This document shows, piece by piece, positions 15,243 to 22,865 of a stretch of DNA of 64,000 bases. Under the pieces are notes generated by a model. That model ran no database searches, was not told the origin of the DNA, and saw only the letters and a program-made list of their open reading frames with translations. Every line of letters begins with the position of its first letter. Positions within the stretch are counted from its first letter, which is position 1. Origin of the DNA: JALZOC01 sp035758845 (GTDB lineage: Bacteria > Acidobacteriota > Vicinamibacteria > Vicinamibacterales > 2-12-FULL-66-21); contig DASTVZ010000087.1 in assembly GCA_035758845.1 (NCBI GenBank), forward strand, positions 10,986 through 74,985. The letters run 5' to 3'. The translations under genes and the position numbers were made by a program.

Positions 15243-17159
15243 ATGAGAAACCGGGCTGCCCTTATCCTTCTATCTATCTTTGAAATGTGTTCCCCGTTGG
15301 GCGTGTCGGCGCAGCCGCTTCAGACAGCATCCAACACTCCGCAGGATCTCAAGAGACTCAGCATCGAGGAGCTGGCGCAGATCGATGTGACGTCGGTATC
15401 TCGACGATCCGAGCGGCTCTCGGAAACGGCCGCCGCGGTCAGCGTGATCAATGCTGATCAAATCTATCGCAGTGGTCTGACGACATTGTCCGAGGTTCTT
15501 CGGCTTGCGGATGCGATTGATGTCGCTCGCGTGAATTCCAGCACGTGGGCAACGAGCCTGCGCGGCTTCACGACCAATCCTGCGAACAAGCTCTTGGTGT
15601 TGAACGACGGCCGCAGTGTCTATTCGCCGCTGACCTCGGGAACGTTCTGGGATGCCGAGGATACCCTCCTCAACGACATCGAGCGAATCGAAGTAATCCG
15701 TGGCCCGGGCGGCGCCGTTTGGGGCCCGAACGCCGTCAATGGCGTCGTCAACGTCATCACCAAGAATTCGGCATCGACGATTGGTGACTACGTTTCGGTT
15801 GCGGCGGGATCCGACGAACATGTTTACGCCGTCGGGCGGCACGGTGGTGAGATGGGGCGGGGGGCATACCGCATCTTCGGCAGATATCGACAACATGGAG
15901 CGCAGGTTTTCACCGATACCGGCGCCGACGCAGGCGATCCCGTGCAACTCGGACAGGCGGGGTTCCGCATGGACTCGGCACCAGACGGTGCAGTCACGTG
16001 GCTTGTCGAAGCGATCGCCTATCGTGGCACGAACGGTTTTTCCGATCGTCCGGATGGCGACATCGCGGGCGGCAACGTGCTCGGGCGTTGGAATCGAGCC
16101 TTCTCGGATTCGCGCGAGTTCCAGGCGCAGTTCTACTACGACGGCACCTATCGCCAGGTCCCCTTGCAGTTCACGGAGAGGAGGCACACGTTCGATCTCG
16201 ATGTGCAGCAACGCCTGCAGACCGGGCGACACGATTTCGTGTTCGGCGGCGAGATGCGATTTTCGCGCGGGAACGACGTCGGAGTGGCAGGGTTCTTCTT
16301 CGACCCGGAAGTTCGGACGAACTCGCTTCTGAGCGGCATGGTCCAGGACGAAATCACGGTTCGAACCAATCGCGTATTCGTGACGGTGGGATCGAGGTTC
16401 GATCGGAATGATTACACCGGGGTTGAAGCGCAACCAACCGTTCGCGCCCGATGGTCGATCGATCCGCGGCAGACGATCTGGGGCGCGGTATCGCGATCGG
16501 TTCGACTGCCGACGCGGCTGGATACCGACTTGCGGGTCACCGGTCCGGTGACCTTGCTCGGTTCAGAAGACTTCGAGTCGGAAGAAGTCGTGGCCTATGA
16601 GGCCGGATATCGCATCCGGCCGGTGCCGAAGGTGTCGTTCGATGTCGCCACGTTCGTGAACCGGTACGATCGTCTCCGTAGCACCGAGGCGAAGGTGGCG
16701 GTCCTGCCGCTGATCGTTCTCGAGAATCGGCTGAACGCGAACACTCGCGGGATTGAGTTGGCCGGAACGGTGCAGGCGCATCCTGCCTGGCGTGTTCACG
16801 GATGGTACTCGTACTTTCATAAAGAGCTGTCGTTCGATCCGGGCAGCCTCGACGTCTATCGCGGCACGATCGAAGGCAACGATCCCGCCTACCTGTTCTC
16901 GCTGCAATCATGGCTCGATCTCCCCGGACATACGGCAGTCGATGCGCTCTTCAGACGTGTAGGTACGCGGCCGGATCCCGTGGTGTCAGCGTATAGCGAG
17001 CTCGACCTGCGGTTTGGCTGGACGCTCCGATCGGGATGGGACCTCTCGGTCGTGGGACAGAACCTGCTTCACGCGCATCATTCCGAGCTGCTCCCGCCCA
17101 ATGCTCCGCACTATGACTTTCGCCGTGGAGTGTTCGTGCGCTCGCGATGGTATTTCTAA
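15243..17159 (+). CDS. TonB-dependent receptor with plug domain
   Basis: 638 residues. Signal peptide (ALILLSIFEMCSPLGVSA), then DLKRLSIEELAQIDVTSVS, a start shared by TonB receptors linked to YfiR/histidine kinase genes, followed by the plug (SETAAAVSVINADQIYRSG, RGFTTNPANKLLVLNDGRSV, IERIEVIRGPGGAVWGPNAV, VNVITKNS) and a barrel ending in RSRWYF with terminal Phe. Imports or senses an outer-membrane ligand using TonB energy. A TATACT at 15221 is a possible -10 element. Its end overlaps the YfiR-like gene by 13 bases; with the hybrid kinase this forms a tight signalling operon. Ligand unknown. Confidence 0.92.
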   Translation: MRNRAALILLSIFEMCSPLGVSAQPLQTASNTPQDLKRLSIEELAQIDVTSVSRRSERLSETAAAVSVINADQIYRSGLTTLSEVLRLADAIDVARVNSSTWATSLRGFTTNPANKLLVLNDGRSVYSPLTSGTFWDAEDTLLNDIERIEVIRGPGGAVWGPNAVNGVVNVITKNSASTIGDYVSVAAGSDEHVYAVGRHGGEMGRGAYRIFGRYRQHGAQVFTDTGADAGDPVQLGQAGFRMDSAPDGAVTWLVEAIAYRGTNGFSDRPDGDIAGGNVLGRWNRAFSDSREFQAQFYYDGTYRQVPLQFTERRHTFDLDVQQRLQTGRHDFVFGGEMRFSRGNDVGVAGFFFDPEVRTNSLLSGMVQDEITVRTNRVFVTVGSRFDRNDYTGVEAQPTVRARWSIDPRQTIWGAVSRSVRLPTRLDTDLRVTGPVTLLGSEDFESEEVVAYEAGYRIRPVPKVSFDVATFVNRYDRLRSTEAKVAVLPLIVLENRLNANTRGIELAGTVQAHPAWRVHGWYSYFHKELSFDPGSLDVYRGTIEGNDPAYLFSLQSWLDLPGHTAVDALFRRVGTRPDPVVSAYSELDLRFGWTLRSGWDLSVVGQNLLHAHHSELLPPNAPHYDFRRGVFVRSRWYF

Positions 17160-17704
17160 GGCCTGCGATCCGTTGGTGCGCGCTCGCGGCGATGATTTTC
17201 GCCGCGCCCTGCGATACGCGAGCGCAGTCGGCACAGCCGACGCTCGAAAACGACATCAAGGCGGCCTTCCTTTATAACTTCACCAAGTTCGTCGAATGGC
17301 CGGCACCCGCTCAACCCGATGAGCCCGTTCGCGTGTGCGCGCTCGCCGACGCCGCCTTCCTCGCTGCGCTCGACCGCACGATTGCCGACGAGTCGGTCGG
17401 TGGACGACGGCTCGTGCGCGAGGAGATAGGTTCGCTGGACGATGTGCAGCGGTGCGCCATCCTCTACATTGGAACGGCATACGCCGATGAGCGCGCACCG
17501 CTGCTGGCGGTCGCGCGGGACCTGCCGGTGCTCACCGTTGGGGAAGGGTCGCAGTTCGTCAAGAACGGGGGTGCGATCGCTTTTGTCCTCGAGAACAATC
17601 GCGTGCGGTTCGACATCAGCCTTCGTGCCATCCAGCGCTCCGGATTGAAGGCCAGCTCGAAACTGTTACGCGTGGCGCGCGCCGTCGAAGGCGGTGGCGT
17701 ATGA
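17147..17704 (+). CDS. YfiR-like periplasmic protein (DUF4154)
   Basis: 185 residues with a signal peptide (LAAMIFAAPCDTRA-QSA). The DUF4154 signature is plain: DIKAAFLYNFTKFVEWP near the start of the mature protein, CAILYIGTAYADE, VLTVGEGSQFVKNGGAIAFVLENNRVRFDISLRAIQRSGLKASSKLL. Of these, the last block is the strongest. YfiR of Pseudomonas is a periplasmic repressor of the diguanylate cyclase YfiN; here the partner is more likely the membrane histidine kinase encoded next. ATG 17147 lies inside the receptor gene; the TGA overlaps the kinase ATG by four bases. Confidence 0.92.
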   Translation: MVFLRPAIRWCALAAMIFAAPCDTRAQSAQPTLENDIKAAFLYNFTKFVEWPAPAQPDEPVRVCALADAAFLAALDRTIADESVGGRRLVREEIGSLDDVQRCAILYIGTAYADERAPLLAVARDLPVLTVGEGSQFVKNGGAIAFVLENNRVRFDISLRAIQRSGLKASSKLLRVARAVEGGGV

Positions 17705-19656
17705 AAGCGTTCGTCCGTCGCCTGCCCATCAAGCAGAAGCTCGTCTTCATGATCATGTCGACGACCATTCCGGTGCTGGTGCTGGGCAGTGTCGGCTACA
17801 TCAGCCTCGATTACTTCAGCACTCGAGCAGCTCTACGCCGTGACCTGGGCTCCCAGGCGGATCTGATCCTGAAAAGCAGCACTGCCGCGCTTCAATTCCT
17901 CGACCCGCCGACCGCGCAGGAGATTCTGCGCACGTTCGCGCCAAATGAGCACGTCCGTCGCGCCTGCTTGTACGACGGCGCTGGCCGGATTTTCGCCGAA
18001 TACATCGCCCCTCGCACCGCGATCGAGTGCCCTGCGAATCCTGGTCCGGATGGCGACCGGTTCACCTCCGACACCCTGGTCATCGTGACGTCGCTAGCCG
18101 ACGACCGCCGCCGCCCCACCGGTTCGTTGTTTGTGCTGAGCGATCTCGACGTCCTGAAAACGAGGCTCAATGCCCAGCTTGCGATTGTGGCGATCGTGCT
18201 GCTCCTGACGACCGCAGTGGCATTGCTGATCGCGTCGCGAGTGCACTCGATCGTGTCGTATCCGATCACCGATCTTGCCCGCACCGCGACCGCGGTCTCG
18301 TCCGGCGGAGACTACTCTCTGCGCGCGCAGCGCTCGACCGACGACGAATTGGGCGTCCTGGTTGACGCCTTCAACCGGATGCTGGAGCGAATCCAGCTGC
18401 GAGAGCGCGAACTGTCGGCGGCCAACCAGGATTTGCGAAACGAGGTCGCCGAGCGTCGCCGAGCCGAGCACGAGCGCGCGGATCTTCTCGTCCGGGAGCG
18501 TGAAGCAAATCGCTTGAAGGACGAGTTTCTCGCCACGCTGTCTCACGAACTCCGGACGCCGCTCAATGCCATCCTTGGATGGACGCGCCTGCTCCGGAGC
18601 AAGGCGGTTCAGCCCGCCGACATCGATCGAGCGCTCGAGAAAGTGGAACGGAACGCCCAGGCTCAGACCAGGCTGGTCGAGGACCTGCTCGAAGTATCGC
18701 GGATCACAACTGGGAAGCTTCGACTGGAGGTCAAGCCGCTCGATCTCGCCGTGCTAGCGACCACAGCGGTGGAATCGATTCGGCCGACTGCCGAAGCTCG
18801 AGGTGTCGCGATCGATCGCCGACTTGCGTCAGTGTTCCTGCCGACGGCCGGGGATCCCGATCGTCTTCAGCAGGTGATCTGGAATCTTCTCTCGAACGCC
18901 GTCAAATTCACGCCAGCGGGAGGGATGGTCGTCGTCAGTGTCAGTCGCAACGATCAGGTGGATGAACTGGTGGTATCGGACACGGGCCTGGGCATCGATC
19001 CCGCGTTTCTTCCCAACGTGTTCGACACGTTTCGCCAGGCGGACGGCACCAGCACCCGCGCGCACGGCGGGCTCGGTCTCGGCCTGTCAATCGTCCGCCA
19101 CATCGTCGAGCTGCATGGCGGCGAAGTGCGCGCCGAGAGCGAGGGCATCAATAAAGGAGCGCGATTCATCGTGCGCCTGCCGGTGCGCAGCGTCGAGCGC
19201 GTACGCGACGTTCGGCCCAGTGCTCCTGCGGCGGCGCAGGTGCCGCTCACGGGCCTTCTCACCGGCACCACGGTCGTCGTTGTCGACGACGATCGGGATA
19301 CGCGTGAGCTGTTGGAGTCGGTGCTCACGAGTGCCGGTGCCATCGTTCATCTTGCGGAAACGGCGGACGAAGGATTCAGGCTGTGTCTCGAGGAATCACC
19401 GGACGCGCTCATCAGCGACATCGCCATGCCGGAGCGGGATGGATATAGCCTGATGCGGCAGCTGCAGAAGGCGCTCGGAAAGGACATGCCGCGTGCGACC
19501 ATCGCGTTGACGGCATTTGCCGGCGCACGCGATAAGCACCTGGCGGCAGAGGCCGGCTTCGATCGGCACGTGTCGAAGCCGTTCGATGGTCAGGGGCTGG
19601 TGCAGATGCTTCGCGATCTCTTGTCTGTGGACGATGTTCCAATAGTTGATAGATAG
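17701..19656 (+). CDS. Membrane hybrid sensor histidine kinase/response regulator
   Basis: 651 residues. Two transmembrane segments (about 18-40 and 157-180) bracket a periplasmic sensor; a CHASE8-like domain would fit its size. Then HAMP (about 182-235), a short coiled coil (EVAERRRAEHERADLL), HisKA with the phospho-acceptor His in LATLSHELRTPLNAILGW, HATPase with NLLSNAVKFTPAGG, VSDTGLGIDP and GGLGLGLSIV, and a C-terminal receiver with VVVVDDDRDTRELLE, the phosphorylatable Asp in DALISDIAMPERDG and Lys in HVSKPFD. No output domain is attached, so the phosphate probably goes to another regulator. Translationally coupled to the YfiR gene; sensing of the TonB ligand through YfiR is inference. 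Confidence 0.94.
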   Translation: MKAFVRRLPIKQKLVFMIMSTTIPVLVLGSVGYISLDYFSTRAALRRDLGSQADLILKSSTAALQFLDPPTAQEILRTFAPNEHVRRACLYDGAGRIFAEYIAPRTAIECPANPGPDGDRFTSDTLVIVTSLADDRRRPTGSLFVLSDLDVLKTRLNAQLAIVAIVLLLTTAVALLIASRVHSIVSYPITDLARTATAVSSGGDYSLRAQRSTDDELGVLVDAFNRMLERIQLRERELSAANQDLRNEVAERRRAEHERADLLVREREANRLKDEFLATLSHELRTPLNAILGWTRLLRSKAVQPADIDRALEKVERNAQAQTRLVEDLLEVSRITTGKLRLEVKPLDLAVLATTAVESIRPTAEARGVAIDRRLASVFLPTAGDPDRLQQVIWNLLSNAVKFTPAGGMVVVSVSRNDQVDELVVSDTGLGIDPAFLPNVFDTFRQADGTSTRAHGGLGLGLSIVRHIVELHGGEVRAESEGINKGARFIVRLPVRSVERVRDVRPSAPAAAQVPLTGLLTGTTVVVVDDDRDTRELLESVLTSAGAIVHLAETADEGFRLCLEESPDALISDIAMPERDGYSLMRQLQKALGKDMPRATIALTAFAGARDKHLAAEAGFDRHVSKPFDGQGLVQMLRDLLSVDDVPIVDR

Positions 19657-19666
19657 TGCTTTCCCT

Positions 19667-21175
19667 CTAGCCTTTTCCTTTCGCCCGACGACTCAGTCCC
19701 GCGGCTGTCGTCGTCGCCGGTTCAATCAGCGACAGCAGTGCAAACATGACGGCTGCAAGGGCGACGAAGATCGCCGCGATGGCATCATGGTCGCCGGCAA
19801 TGATCGCGGCGCCCACGAGCAGCGATCCAGCGATCAGCGTGTCGAGAACGGCGATCGCAGGAAAGACTCGCGCTCGGTGTTCCATGAGCGTTTCAGGGTG
19901 AACGCGTGAGGCGAAGAACAAATTCAAGCGCAGCGCCACGGAAATCGTTGCCAAGGTCAGTGACACGAGGAACAGCGTCGATCCGTATGGACGTCCGACC
20001 GAGAAGTCGATCCAACGACGAACCGCCCACATCGTTGCAGGTGCCGTCGCGTTGAGTATCGACACGATGATCTGGTGACCTTGCCACCACCAGAAACTGT
20101 CATGCCGCGGAGGAAGGGGGGTTGAAATCCGCGAGCCCTCGAGTGCACGGAGATCGGCGAGGAGCGCCTGAGCAGAGGGGTAGCGCTCTGCGGGAGTTCT
20201 CCGCATGCAGCGCCGCGCGATGCGATCGAGTCCCGGCAACGGCAACGCCCGTGAGAGGCCCGGAGCTTTTCCCTCCATCATCTCTGCCATCTTCGATAAC
20301 GCCGAGGCGGCATCGGTGCCGAACGGATGGTCGCCAGTTGCCAGTTCCCAGGCGATGATCCCGAATGCGAAGACGTCGGCGCGTCCATCAAGGTCCGCCC
20401 CCGGTATCAGTTGCTCCGGCGCCATGTAGCCCGGTGTTCCCAGCACCGTCCCGTCCTGAGTGAGCACGGTCGTCTGAGAGCCGGCCGCGGAACGTGCCAG
20501 GCCGAAATCGAGAACCTTTATCTGTCCGTCCTCGCGGCGAATGATGTTTTCCGGTTTCAGGTCGCGATGCACGATGCCCCGTTCATGTGCCGCGACGAGC
20601 GCGTCGGCAATTGAAATCAGTACCGGGAGGAGTTGTGACGGCGGCAGCGGGCCGTCACGCAATTCTTCGCGAAGAGTCCGCCCTCGCACCAGTTCCGAGA
20701 TGATGTACAGATCGCCGTCGATTTCCTCGAGATAGAAGATCGTCGCAATGGCGGGATGGGACAGCGCCGCAGCTGCCCGTGCTTCGCGGGTGAGCCGCTC
20801 GCGGCGCAGTGGATCGGTCGTGTATTCCGGTGGAAGCGCTTTGAATGCGACCGTGCGGCGCAGCCGCTCGTCTTCTGCGGCATACACGACGCCCATCCCG
20901 CCGCGGCCGATTTCCTCCAGGATGCGGTACGTACCGATCCGTTTGCCGACCAGAGATCCGGCATCACCTAAGGCGAGTTCGGGTGCGACTGCCCAGGCAG
21001 GCTTGTCCAGGAATTTGGGAGCCCTCTGGTGGCTGCTCAACAGCGTTTGCACTTCACGGAGCAGCTCCGGGTCACCGGCGGTCGCGGTCTGCACATACGC
21101 TTCTCGCGCCCAGGTGTCCTGTTCGAGAGCCGTGTGGAAGATCTCGTTGACTTGTCGCCAACGCTCCTTGTTCAC
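19667..21175 (-). CDS. Ser/Thr protein kinase with C-terminal membrane domain
   Basis: 502 residues from GTG. A short N-terminal segment (WRQVNEIFHTALEQD...LLSSHQRAPKFL) typical of acidobacterial kinases precedes the catalytic domain (about 80-340): Gly loop IGRGGMGVVYAAED, Lys in VAFKALP, HRDLKPENII, DFGLA, GTPGYMAPEQL. The last 130 residues contain about four hydrophobic helices but no sensor repeats (no PASTA, WD40 or TPR). The GTG overlaps the TGA of the ECF sigma gene by four bases, so kinase and sigma factor are made together; the kinase may control that sigma factor. Convergent with the hybrid kinase gene, 10 bases apart. Confidence 0.93.
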   Translation of the reverse strand: MNKERWRQVNEIFHTALEQDTWAREAYVQTATAGDPELLREVQTLLSSHQRAPKFLDKPAWAVAPELALGDAGSLVGKRIGTYRILEEIGRGGMGVVYAAEDERLRRTVAFKALPPEYTTDPLRRERLTREARAAAALSHPAIATIFYLEEIDGDLYIISELVRGRTLREELRDGPLPPSQLLPVLISIADALVAAHERGIVHRDLKPENIIRREDGQIKVLDFGLARSAAGSQTTVLTQDGTVLGTPGYMAPEQLIPGADLDGRADVFAFGIIAWELATGDHPFGTDAASALSKMAEMMEGKAPGLSRALPLPGLDRIARRCMRRTPAERYPSAQALLADLRALEGSRISTPLPPRHDSFWWWQGHQIIVSILNATAPATMWAVRRWIDFSVGRPYGSTLFLVSLTLATISVALRLNLFFASRVHPETLMEHRARVFPAIAVLDTLIAGSLLVGAAIIAGDHDAIAAIFVALAAVMFALLSLIEPATTTAAGLSRRAKGKG

Positions 21176-21702
21176 GCCTGCGAGTTGCCCTCCAGCTCGC
21201 GCGCCAGCCAGGCGGAGGCCACGGTCCAGTGTCGCTTGACGGTCGCGGGCGAGATCTCCATCGCTTCGGCGGTCTCCTCGACGGTCAATCCGCCGAAGAA
21301 CCGCAGTTCGACGAGCCGCGCCTGATCGGGATCGATCGCGGCCAGTCGTTCGAGCGCTTCATTGAGGGCCAGGAGATCGATTGATTGTTCGCCACCGGGC
21401 AGCAGCCGTTCGTCGAGCGTGACCCGCTGGCGTGCGCCGCCGCGTTTCTGAGCACCGCGCGCGCGCGCCCGTTCGATCAGGATCTGTCGCATGGAATGCG
21501 CCGCGATGGCGCAGAAGTGCGCGCGATTCTGCCAGCGTCCGGGCTTGTCCTTCATCAGACGCATGTACGCTTCGTGGACCAGGGCGGTGGGCTGGAGCGT
21601 CTGACCCGGACGCTCGCGGCGCAAATAGTTGGCCGCGAGCCGTCGCAGCTCCTGATACACGACCGGCAGCAGCGAGTTCACCGACTGCCGGTCATCTGTC
21701 AT
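21172..21702 (-). CDS. ECF sigma factor, Sig-70_X6 (TIGR02999) type
   Basis: 176 residues. Region 2: VVYQELRRLAANYLRRERPGQTL and LVHEAYMRLM; region 4: LAAIDPDQARLVELRFFGGL followed by the helix-turn-helix TVEETAEAMEISPATVKRHW. These words are diagnostic of the ECF group routinely found next to Ser/Thr kinase genes in Acidobacteria and Planctomycetes. There is no anti-sigma gene nearby; control by the coupled kinase is the usual proposal. Its ATG overlaps the cyclophilin stop by one base (TGATG), so all three genes are read together. Confidence 0.93.
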   Translation of the reverse strand: MTDDRQSVNSLLPVVYQELRRLAANYLRRERPGQTLQPTALVHEAYMRLMKDKPGRWQNRAHFCAIAAHSMRQILIERARARGAQKRGGARQRVTLDERLLPGGEQSIDLLALNEALERLAAIDPDQARLVELRFFGGLTVEETAEAMEISPATVKRHWTVASAWLARELEGNSQA

Positions 21703-22223
21703 CAGGCAATCCTTTTGATGGTGACGTGGTTCATCACGACCGGCTTCATCGGCCGGTCCTGCCGACCCGTTGGCACGGCGCCAATCTTCTTCACGACATC
21801 GAGCCCTTCGACGACCTCGCCAAACACGGAATGCCGGTTGTCGAGGTGCGGCGTCGGACCCAGCGTGATGAAGAACTGGCTGCCGTTGGTGTTGGGACCC
21901 GCGTTGGCCATCGAGAGTATACCTGCGCGATTGTGCCGCAGGCTTTGATGAAACTCGTCGGCAAAGTTGTAGCCGGGGCCTCCGGTACCAGTCCCGAGAC
22001 GGTCCCCGCCCTGAATCATGAAGCCGTTGATAACCCGATGGAAGGTCACGCCGTCATAGTAAGCACCGGTTTGTTTCTTGCCGGTTGCCGGATCCTGCCA
22101 CTCCTTCGTTCCCTCTGCGAGGCCGACGAAGTTGGCGACCGTGTTGGGTACCTCCTTTTCGAACAGGCGAATGGTGAACGAACCTTCCGTCGTATCGAAC
22201 ACCGCATATGTGCCAGGCTGCAC
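21702..22223 (-). CDS. Cyclophilin-type peptidyl-prolyl cis-trans isomerase
   Basis: 173 residues, no signal peptide, so cytoplasmic. Cyclophilin core: YDGVTFHRVINGFMIQGGD (with the catalytic Arg of FHRVI), AGILSMANAGPNTNGSQFFI, HLDNRHSVFGEVVEGLDVV. It speeds proline isomerisation during folding. Starts at GTG with AAAGGAG seven bases before; a TATTAA just upstream may be the -10. It heads the ECF sigma/Ser-Thr kinase transcript. A small insert (AEGTKEWQDPATGKKQ) is normal for bacterial cyclophilins of this subclass. Confidence 0.95.
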   Translation of the reverse strand: MQPGTYAVFDTTEGSFTIRLFEKEVPNTVANFVGLAEGTKEWQDPATGKKQTGAYYDGVTFHRVINGFMIQGGDRLGTGTGGPGYNFADEFHQSLRHNRAGILSMANAGPNTNGSQFFITLGPTPHLDNRHSVFGEVVEGLDVVKKIGAVPTGRQDRPMKPVVMNHVTIKRIA

Positions 22224-22410
22224 TTGAGTCTCCTTTAATACTGTCGCTGCAGTTTCCAGTCTCCGTTGCCAGTCTTACAGATCGCACTGCCGGGAACCGG
22301 ATACTGGGAACTTGAAACTACGATATGCGGCGATTATAGGCCGAGAAAGCCAACAAAATTCGACGCGGCCGCGTCTAATCCGCAGTGCCGCCGCCGTCGA
22401 TGAATATATC

Positions 22411-22448
22411 TACGAACGTTTTCGTTGACACATACGAACGTGTTCGTA
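22411..22448. promoter_or_regulatory. Tandem BlaI/MecI-type operators (two 16-bp sites)
   Basis: Site 1 at 22411-22426 (TACGAACGTTTTCGTT) and site 2 at 22433-22448 (TACGAACGTGTTCGTA), 22 bases apart centre to centre, i.e. about two helical turns. Site 2 is a near-perfect dyad. Both overlap the -35/-10 region of the BlaI gene, so binding would block RNA polymerase: autorepression. The half-site differs from the TACA-NN-TGTA of staphylococcal BlaI, but position and symmetry make the assignment convincing. Confidence 0.75.
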
Positions 22449-22452
22449 CATA
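22425..22452 (+). promoter_or_regulatory. Sigma-70 promoter of the blaI-M56 operon
   Basis: TTGACA at 22425-22430, 16 bases, then TACATA at 22447-22452. Transcription would begin near 22459-22460 and the ATG is at 22464, leaving at most about five leader bases and no room for a ribosome site. Confidence 0.7.
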
Positions 22453-22463
22453 GTCGCAAAACC

Positions 22464-22865
22464 ATGAGCAAGCCACCTCGTCCTACTGATGCCGAGCTCG
22501 CGATCCTTCGAGTCCTCTGGCAGCGCGGCGCCTGCACGGTCCGTCAAGTGCACGACGAACTGTCGCGCGAGCGGCCATCGGCCTATACGACGGCGTTGAA
22601 GATGCTGCAGATCATGACCGAGAAAGGACTCGTCCGCCGGGACGAGAGCGAGCGCACCCACGTTTACCAGCCCCGGTTGAGCGAAGAGCAGACGCAACGG
22701 CAGCTCGTCCGCGACCTTGTCGACCGTGCGTTCGGGGGTTCGGCGTCCAAGCTCGTCATGCAGGCGCTGTCGGCGCGGCGGGCGACGCAGGAAGAACTTG
22801 GTGAGATTCGAAAACTGATCGAAGCCAGCCGGGACGGAAGGGAGATCCGCGATGAGCGCGATTGA
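22464..22865 (+). CDS. BlaI/MecI/CopY family transcriptional repressor
   Basis: 133 residues from ATG 22464. A winged helix-turn-helix begins at once: RPTDAELAILRVLWQRGACTVRQVHDEL, then SAYTTALKMLQIMTEKGLV and the dimerisation part ETQRQLVRDLVDRAFGGSASKLVM-like helices. In BlaI/BlaR1 systems the membrane M56 protease causes the repressor to be cleaved, here presumably between the two domains. No beta-lactamase lies nearby; the controlled genes visible are itself, the M56 gene and perhaps the ABC permease. Ends 14 bases inside the next gene. Confidence 0.94.
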   Translation: MSKPPRPTDAELAILRVLWQRGACTVRQVHDELSRERPSAYTTALKMLQIMTEKGLVRRDESERTHVYQPRLSEEQTQRQLVRDLVDRAFGGSASKLVMQALSARRATQEELGEIRKLIEASRDGREIRDERD

